Below are positions 59,411 to 64,000 of a DNA stretch of 64,000 nt, piece by piece. The translations under genes and the position numbers were made by a program. Every line of letters starts with the position of its first letter. The stretch's first letter is position 1. This DNA comes from Marinobacter sp. NP-4(2019) (lineage in GTDB: Bacteria > Pseudomonadota > Gammaproteobacteria > Pseudomonadales > Oleiphilaceae). The DNA is taken from positions 4,409,319 through 4,473,318 of the forward strand of contig NZ_CP034142.1 in assembly GCF_003994855.1 (NCBI RefSeq), read 5' to 3'. The notes below the pieces were generated by a model. It saw nothing but the letters and a program-made list of their open reading frames with translations. It was not told the origin of the DNA and ran no database searches.

Positions 59411-60589
59411 ATGGCTATGACGGTTAAACATTGGCTGGTTGCCATCACCATCGCTGCGGTGGTCAGCGATTCCATGTTGCTGCCCTTTTATCCGCATTTT
59501 TTCGCCAGTGTGTTCGGCATCACCGATCCCGGGCATATCGGGCTCTACCTCAGTGCCTGCTGCCTCACCATCGTTCTGGCCTTCCCGATGTGGGCCAGGA
59601 TCTCCCGGCGGATACCGGTACTGCAGCTACTGATTCCAACACAACTGGCGGCTGGTGGGCTGAGTATCCTCTGCTACTGGGCCGATACCCCGCTGTCCTT
59701 CTGGATTCTGTCGCTGGTCATGCTGGTATTCAAGGGCAGTTATCTGCTGGTCTACCCGATGATCATGGCGGCCGAACGCCAGGATAACCATGGCAATACC
59801 ATCGGCCTGTTATCCGTGGTGGTTCACATTGGCGGTATTGCCGGTGCCGTGCTCGGTGGGGTGGTGTTGCAGTGGTTTGAACCCCGCCAGGTGTTCCTGG
59901 TGATGGCGGTCAGCGATTTCATCCAGACCGGTGTCTGTCTCTATCTCATTCGCCGCCCGGATTCCCGGCCTGAATCAGAGGAACCGTCAAAGGCAGCGCC
60001 CGAAAAGAGCCGGGTCACCTCGACCGTGATTTACAAGCTGGGACTGGTGATGTTCCTGTTCTATTTCAGCGCCTACCTCACCCGCCCGTTCTTCGTTCGC
60101 TATTGGGAATCGGTTACCCCGACCACGGGAGAGATCCTTTCCGGGCTGGTGTTTGCCATTCCGGCCGGGATCGCGATCCTGGCGTTATGGCTCAACGCCC
60201 GCAGCGGCCGTACCCGATCGCCAGGGGAGGGTCTGCTGACGGCCATGATGCTGGGAAGCGTTGGCCTGGCCCTGCAGGGACTGAATCAGGAGTGGCTGAT
60301 CCTGGCTGGTCGCTGCCTGTTTGGCTGGGCCCTGTTCCAGGTCACCGTTCAGCTGGATCAGTTGCTGTTTGCCCTGAGCCACCCCGAGGCCTACGCCACT
60401 GACTTCAGCAAAATCAATATCTTCCAGCAGCTGGGGGTGCTGGCAGCGGCCTCATCCGCCGGCGGACTCGTGGGGCTATTGGGACTGCAAATCCCCTTTG
60501 CCGTCGCCGCCGCCGGCCTGGTATTCACGGCCGCCGTCTACGCCGCGCTGTTCTACCGCACCCGGCGCCAGTTACTACCGTCCACCTGA
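59411..60589 (+). CDS. MFS transporter, probable siderophore exporter
   Basis: 392 residues from ATG at 59,411; an earlier in-frame ATG falls inside the monooxygenase gene. Twelve predicted membrane segments with MFS character (WLVAITIAAVVSDSMLLPFYPHFFASVFG at the start). It sits inside the biosynthetic operon between the N-monooxygenase and the synthetase, so export of the finished siderophore is the likely job. Confidence 0.8.
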   Translation: MAMTVKHWLVAITIAAVVSDSMLLPFYPHFFASVFGITDPGHIGLYLSACCLTIVLAFPMWARISRRIPVLQLLIPTQLAAGGLSILCYWADTPLSFWILSLVMLVFKGSYLLVYPMIMAAERQDNHGNTIGLLSVVVHIGGIAGAVLGGVVLQWFEPRQVFLVMAVSDFIQTGVCLYLIRRPDSRPESEEPSKAAPEKSRVTSTVIYKLGLVMFLFYFSAYLTRPFFVRYWESVTPTTGEILSGLVFAIPAGIAILALWLNARSGRTRSPGEGLLTAMMLGSVGLALQGLNQEWLILAGRCLFGWALFQVTVQLDQLLFALSHPEAYATDFSKINIFQQLGVLAAASSAGGLVGLLGLQIPFAVAAAGLVFTAAVYAALFYRTRRQLLPST

Positions 60590-60602
60590 GCAGGGAATGA
60601 TT

Positions 60603-63056
60603 ATGAACGACGTTACCTATCACTATGAACAATGCCTGCCGTCACTGGGTCAGTTCCGCATTCGCCCCCTGCGATTGGCGGACGATCTGTCACTGATCCA
60701 TCGATGGCTCAGCGACGATCATGCCCGTTTCTGGGGCATGCAGGACATGTCACCGGATCAGCTTGACGAGTTTTACCGGAATCTGCGTTCGTCCGGCGAA
60801 GGCGACGCTTTTATCGGCCTGCACAATGGCCAGCCTGCTTTCCTGATGGAAACCTATCAACCAGAACTGTCACCACTGGCAGACCACTACCCGGTGCAAT
60901 CCGGTGACCTGGGCATGCACATTCTGACCGCCCCCACCGATCAACCCATTCGCGGGTTCACCCGCGGTGTGTTCACCGTGATCATGGGCTTCCTGTTCGA
61001 AGCCCTCGACGCCCGGCGCATTGTTGTTGAGCCGGATGTCAGCAACGACCGCATCCATGACCTGAACCGCTTTGCCGGTTTCCAGTATGACCGGGTCATC
61101 TCGCTACCTGATAAACAGGCTCACCTGGCGTTCTGCGACTACGCGCAGTTCCGGCAAGCCATGACCAACAACTCACTGCTCAAGGAATCCAACATGACCA
61201 CCGACCGGACCGTGTCCCTCACCAACAATCCCGCACTGGCCTGCGATCACCTGCAGCCGGAGTTGTGGCAACACGTTAATACACTATTGGTCCGTAAAGC
61301 CCTCAGCGAGTTTGCCCATGAAAAGCTCCTGCAGCCAGAACCCCTGTCAGAGCAGGACGGCTGGCAGGAATATCGGGTAGTCGCCGACAACCCCGACGTC
61401 GAATACCGTTTTCTGGGCAAGGTTCTCGCCCTGGAGCACTGGCACATCGATCCGTCGTCCATCCGCAAAACGGTGGCTGGCGAACAAACCGATGTGGACG
61501 CCATGCGTTTCATCATTGAGTTCCGGAAAACCCTGGGAATCCAGGACGCCATGCTACCGACTTACCTGGAGGAGATCGCCAGTACCCTCTATGGCAGCGC
61601 CTACAAACACCGTCGCCCGGGACTCGATGTCACCTCTCTGGTAGATGCGGATTTCCAGCAGCTGGAATCCGCAATGATGGAAGGTCACCCCTGCTTCGTC
61701 GCCAACAACGGTCGTATCGGCTTCGATGCCCGCGACTACCAGGCCTACGCGCCGGAAGCCGGCGCACCGATCCGGCTGATCTGGGTGGCCGCGCATAAGG
61801 ACAGTACTACCGTCGCCAGCAGCGAAGACCAGGGCTTCGACGGCATGATTCGCGAGGAACTGGGAGACGAACAGTTCGAAGCCTTCATGACCTTGCTCAA
61901 GCAAAAGTCTCTGAACCCGGAGGATTACTACCTGTTGCCAGTACACCCCTGGCAGTGGTTCAACAAACTCGCCCATGTGTTTGCAGCCGATATCGCCACC
62001 GAAAAGCTGGTCTATCTGGGTGAAGGACAGGACCGCTACCGCGCCCAGCAATCCATCCGCACCTTCTTCAACACCGATCGGCCGCACCGGCACTACGTCA
62101 AGACCGCACTGTCCATTCTCAATATGGGCTTCATGCGGGGCTTGTCGCCCTACTACATGAGTACGACACCGGCGATTAACGAATTCCTTTACGATCTGGT
62201 CAATCAGGATCCGTACCTGGCCAGCACCGGCTTCAGCCTGTTGCGTGAAGTGGCCGGTATCGGCTACACCAATGCTCATTTCGAAGAGGCTGTGGACAAG
62301 TACAGCCCCTACCGCAAGATGTTGTCGGCGCTGTGGCGGGAAAGCCCGATTCCGCAACTCAAGGACAATCAGAAACTGATGACCATGGCCGGGCTGCTAC
62401 ACGTCGACGCCGAGGGCAATGCCCTGTTGCCGGCGCTGATTTCAGCTTCTGGCCTGGATACCGAAAGCTGGATCCGGCGCTTCCTGCATGGTTACATGAG
62501 TCCGCTGCTGCACTGTTTCTACGCCCACGACCTGGTATTCATGCCCCATGGGGAAAACCTGATCCTGGTGCTGGAGAATCACGTGCCGGTACGGGCGATC
62601 ATGAAGGATATCGCCGAGGAAGCGGCCATCATGAACACCGATATCCTGCTCTCGGAAGAGGTTCGGCGGTTGCAGGTGGAGGTACCGGAGGAACTCAAGG
62701 TGCTGTCGATCTTCACCGACCTGTTCGACTGCATTTTCCGCTTCATGGCACCCATTCTTGATGAACAGGGGGATTTACCCGAATCCCGTTTCTGGCAGCT
62801 GGTGGCCGACTGTGTTCACGACTATCAGGCGGCCCATCCGGAGCTGGCCGACAAATTCCGTCGCCACGACCTGTTTGCGCCGGAATTCACCCGCTCGTGC
62901 CTGAACCGCCTGCAACTGGCCAACAATCAACAGATGATCGACCTGGCGGACCCGGCGGGCAACCTCCAGTTCCACGGCACCCTGGTCAATCCGATTGCGT
63001 GTCATGCTCCTAAGGAAAGGAAAACAACAAAAACAGAAATGCTTTCGGACGGTTGA
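60603..63056 (+). CDS. dfoC: Fused acyltransferase / NIS siderophore synthetase (DfoC type)
   Basis: 817 residues from ATG at 60,603. Residues ~1-185 form a GNAT-like acyltransferase (FRIRPLRLADDLSLIHRWLSDDHARFWGMQDMS..., MGFLFEALDARRIVVEPDVSNDRIH) that would acylate the hydroxydiamine. Residues ~200-800 are an IucA/IucC-type synthetase (VHPWQWFNKL, STTPAINEFLYDL, FMPHGENLILVLENHVPVRAIMKDI) that joins units by amide bonds. The same fusion is known as DfoC in Erwinia; Streptomyces has separate DesC and DesD. Product may be a linear or cyclic desferrioxamine or bisucaberin-like hydroxamate. Confidence 0.9.
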   Translation: MNDVTYHYEQCLPSLGQFRIRPLRLADDLSLIHRWLSDDHARFWGMQDMSPDQLDEFYRNLRSSGEGDAFIGLHNGQPAFLMETYQPELSPLADHYPVQSGDLGMHILTAPTDQPIRGFTRGVFTVIMGFLFEALDARRIVVEPDVSNDRIHDLNRFAGFQYDRVISLPDKQAHLAFCDYAQFRQAMTNNSLLKESNMTTDRTVSLTNNPALACDHLQPELWQHVNTLLVRKALSEFAHEKLLQPEPLSEQDGWQEYRVVADNPDVEYRFLGKVLALEHWHIDPSSIRKTVAGEQTDVDAMRFIIEFRKTLGIQDAMLPTYLEEIASTLYGSAYKHRRPGLDVTSLVDADFQQLESAMMEGHPCFVANNGRIGFDARDYQAYAPEAGAPIRLIWVAAHKDSTTVASSEDQGFDGMIREELGDEQFEAFMTLLKQKSLNPEDYYLLPVHPWQWFNKLAHVFAADIATEKLVYLGEGQDRYRAQQSIRTFFNTDRPHRHYVKTALSILNMGFMRGLSPYYMSTTPAINEFLYDLVNQDPYLASTGFSLLREVAGIGYTNAHFEEAVDKYSPYRKMLSALWRESPIPQLKDNQKLMTMAGLLHVDAEGNALLPALISASGLDTESWIRRFLHGYMSPLLHCFYAHDLVFMPHGENLILVLENHVPVRAIMKDIAEEAAIMNTDILLSEEVRRLQVEVPEELKVLSIFTDLFDCIFRFMAPILDEQGDLPESRFWQLVADCVHDYQAAHPELADKFRRHDLFAPEFTRSCLNRLQLANNQQMIDLADPAGNLQFHGTLVNPIACHAPKERKTTKTEMLSDG

Positions 63057-63139
63057 AACCGGCTGAACTGCCCTTACCTAGTATATGCCCGCCATATAGG
63101 CGGAATTCCTTGACGAATCAATAGATTATTTTATGGCAC

Positions 63140-63160
63140 GGTCCCCCGATCCGGGGGACC
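63140..63160 (+). other. Perfect hairpin in the ectD leader
   Basis: GGTCCCCC-GATCC-GGGGGACC, an 8-bp GC-rich stem, lies 30 bp before the ectD start, with no U-run after it. A second inverted repeat CCGCC-ATATA-GGCGG is at 63,089-63,103, and TTGACG at 63,110-63,115 may be a -35. It may be a leader structure for ectD, or a weak terminator of the siderophore operon. Confidence 0.4.
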
Positions 63161-63190
63161 GGTGCGGTAGAACGATAGGGAGGTTCGACT

Positions 63191-64000
63191 ATGGAAACTC
63201 GTACTGATGACTTTTATCCAACCCGTCTGGAACGACCCACGACCAGCTTTGAGCGGCTGGATCCGGTGATTCACAGCTCCGGCACCCAACGGTACGATGG
63301 CCCGTTGAGTGAAACCGAACTGGCCCGGTACGAACGGGACGGTTTCCTGGTGTTCAACAATTTCCTTGATCCCGCCACGGTGGAAAAATTCCGCGAGGAC
63401 CTGCGTGCCTACGAGAACGATGAGGCAGTGCTGCAATCGGAAGGCACCATCACCGAACCGGGCAAGCAGGAGATCCGCTCCATCTTCGGGATTCATGAGC
63501 TCTCGGATCGTTTCGACAAGCTCACCCGGGATCCCAGGATTCTCGACATGGTGCACCAGCTGCTGGGCAGTGAGGCCTACATCCACCAGTCCCGTATCAA
63601 CTTCAAGCCGGGGTTCCACGGCAAAGGGTTCGACTGGCACTCAGACTTTGAAACCTGGCACGCTGAAGACGGCATGCCGCGTATGCGCTCCGTCAGCTTT
63701 TCCATCGCGTTGACCGACAACACCCCCTTTAACGGCCCACTGATGCTGGTGCCGGGCTCCCACAAGACCTTTATTCCCTGCGTCGGTCGGACGCCTGAAG
63801 ACAACTACAAGTCTTCCCTGAAAAAGCAGGAACTTGGCGTGCCCAGTGACCAGGAGCTGGACCGCATGATCGACCGCCATGGTATCAAGGCGCCCACCGG
63901 CCCGGCGGGCTCGTTGATCATTTTCGAGTGCAACACCCTGCACGCTTCCAATGCCAACATGTCGCCCTGGCCCAGAAGCAACCTGTTCTTCGTCTACAAC
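63191..64000 (+). CDS. ectD: Ectoine hydroxylase, truncated by window end
   Basis: 270 residues visible of a protein usually about 300 long; ATG at 63,191 behind AGGGAGG. Fe(II)/2-oxoglutarate dioxygenase. The EctD signature FDWHSDFETWHAEDGMPRM (148-166) carries the iron ligands H150 and D152, with H251 (TLHASNAN) as the third and R262 in PRSN near the 2-oxoglutarate site. Converts ectoine to 5-hydroxyectoine, an osmo- and thermoprotectant. EctABC are not upstream, so they may follow or lie elsewhere. Confidence 0.93.
   Translation, partial: METRTDDFYPTRLERPTTSFERLDPVIHSSGTQRYDGPLSETELARYERDGFLVFNNFLDPATVEKFREDLRAYENDEAVLQSEGTITEPGKQEIRSIFGIHELSDRFDKLTRDPRILDMVHQLLGSEAYIHQSRINFKPGFHGKGFDWHSDFETWHAEDGMPRMRSVSFSIALTDNTPFNGPLMLVPGSHKTFIPCVGRTPEDNYKSSLKKQELGVPSDQELDRMIDRHGIKAPTGPAGSLIIFECNTLHASNANMSPWPRSNLFFVYN

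Overview
The window looks like a piece of the chromosome of a marine gammaproteobacterium close to Marinobacter. This is inferred from the protein families and gene order (ParAB/RsmG/MnmG next to an F0F1 ATP synthase operon and GlmUS, NhaB with a SulP transporter, EctD, hydroxamate siderophore genes). It was not confirmed by any search.

Layout. (1) 1-9,009 is a chromosomal integron. A TTG-started integron integrase gene (8,044-9,009, +) with a perfect LexA box lies divergent to an array of 13 gene cassettes. All cassette genes run leftward (13 cassettes, 14 genes), and each cassette ends in an attC site; the attI-type core is at 7,833-7,839. An IS3-family element (1-692, running off the left edge) has inserted into the attC of the most distal visible cassette. 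(2) 9,024-13,430 is nrdB-nrdA (aerobic ribonucleotide reductase). It has a long leader with a cobalamin riboswitch and a promoter overlapped by two NrdR-like boxes 32 bp apart. (3) 13,504-19,137 holds a DUF3047 protein, a periplasmic binding protein, and a leftward nhaB / SulP / universal-stress-protein cluster. (4) 19,445-29,043 is a divergent pair of operons that together encode cyclohexanecarboxylate degradation: aliA-badH-badI-aliB-badR rightward, and badK-pimC-pimD-gcdH leftward. They cover activation, ring dehydrogenation, hydration, oxidation and ring cleavage to pimeloyl-CoA, the first step of pimeloyl-CoA beta-oxidation, and glutaryl-CoA dehydrogenation. (5) 29,029-30,530 is a DadA-like amino-acid dehydrogenase behind a tandem glycine riboswitch. 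(6) 30,706-33,898 is a TonB-dependent siderophore receptor with an AraC-type regulator.

(7) 33,922-49,019 is housekeeping, all leftward: glmS, glmU, the nine-gene atpIBEFHAGDC operon, parB, parA, rsmG and mnmG. Just upstream of mnmG (49,020-49,400) is an AT-richer gap with two perfect and two near-match DnaA boxes. Most genes to its left run leftward, and genes beyond 54.4 kb run rightward, so it is a reasonable replication-origin candidate. (8) 49,401-54,223 is an RND efflux pump, its membrane-fusion protein and a DUF3833 lipoprotein. (9) 54,471-56,291 is a long-form acyl-CoA dehydrogenase ending in a strong terminator. (10) 56,505-63,056 is a Fur-box-preceded NIS (desferrioxamine-type) siderophore operon: PLP decarboxylase, N-monooxygenase, MFS transporter, and a fused acyltransferase-synthetase. 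(11) 63,191 to the right edge is ectD (ectoine hydroxylase), truncated by the window end.

How it fits together: an SOS-inducible cassette-capture platform sits beside a B12- and NrdR-controlled nucleotide-reduction operon; alicyclic acid catabolism, siderophore production and uptake, sodium/bicarbonate transport and compatible-solute synthesis fit an oil- or surface-associated marine lifestyle. No rRNA, tRNA or CRISPR array was seen.
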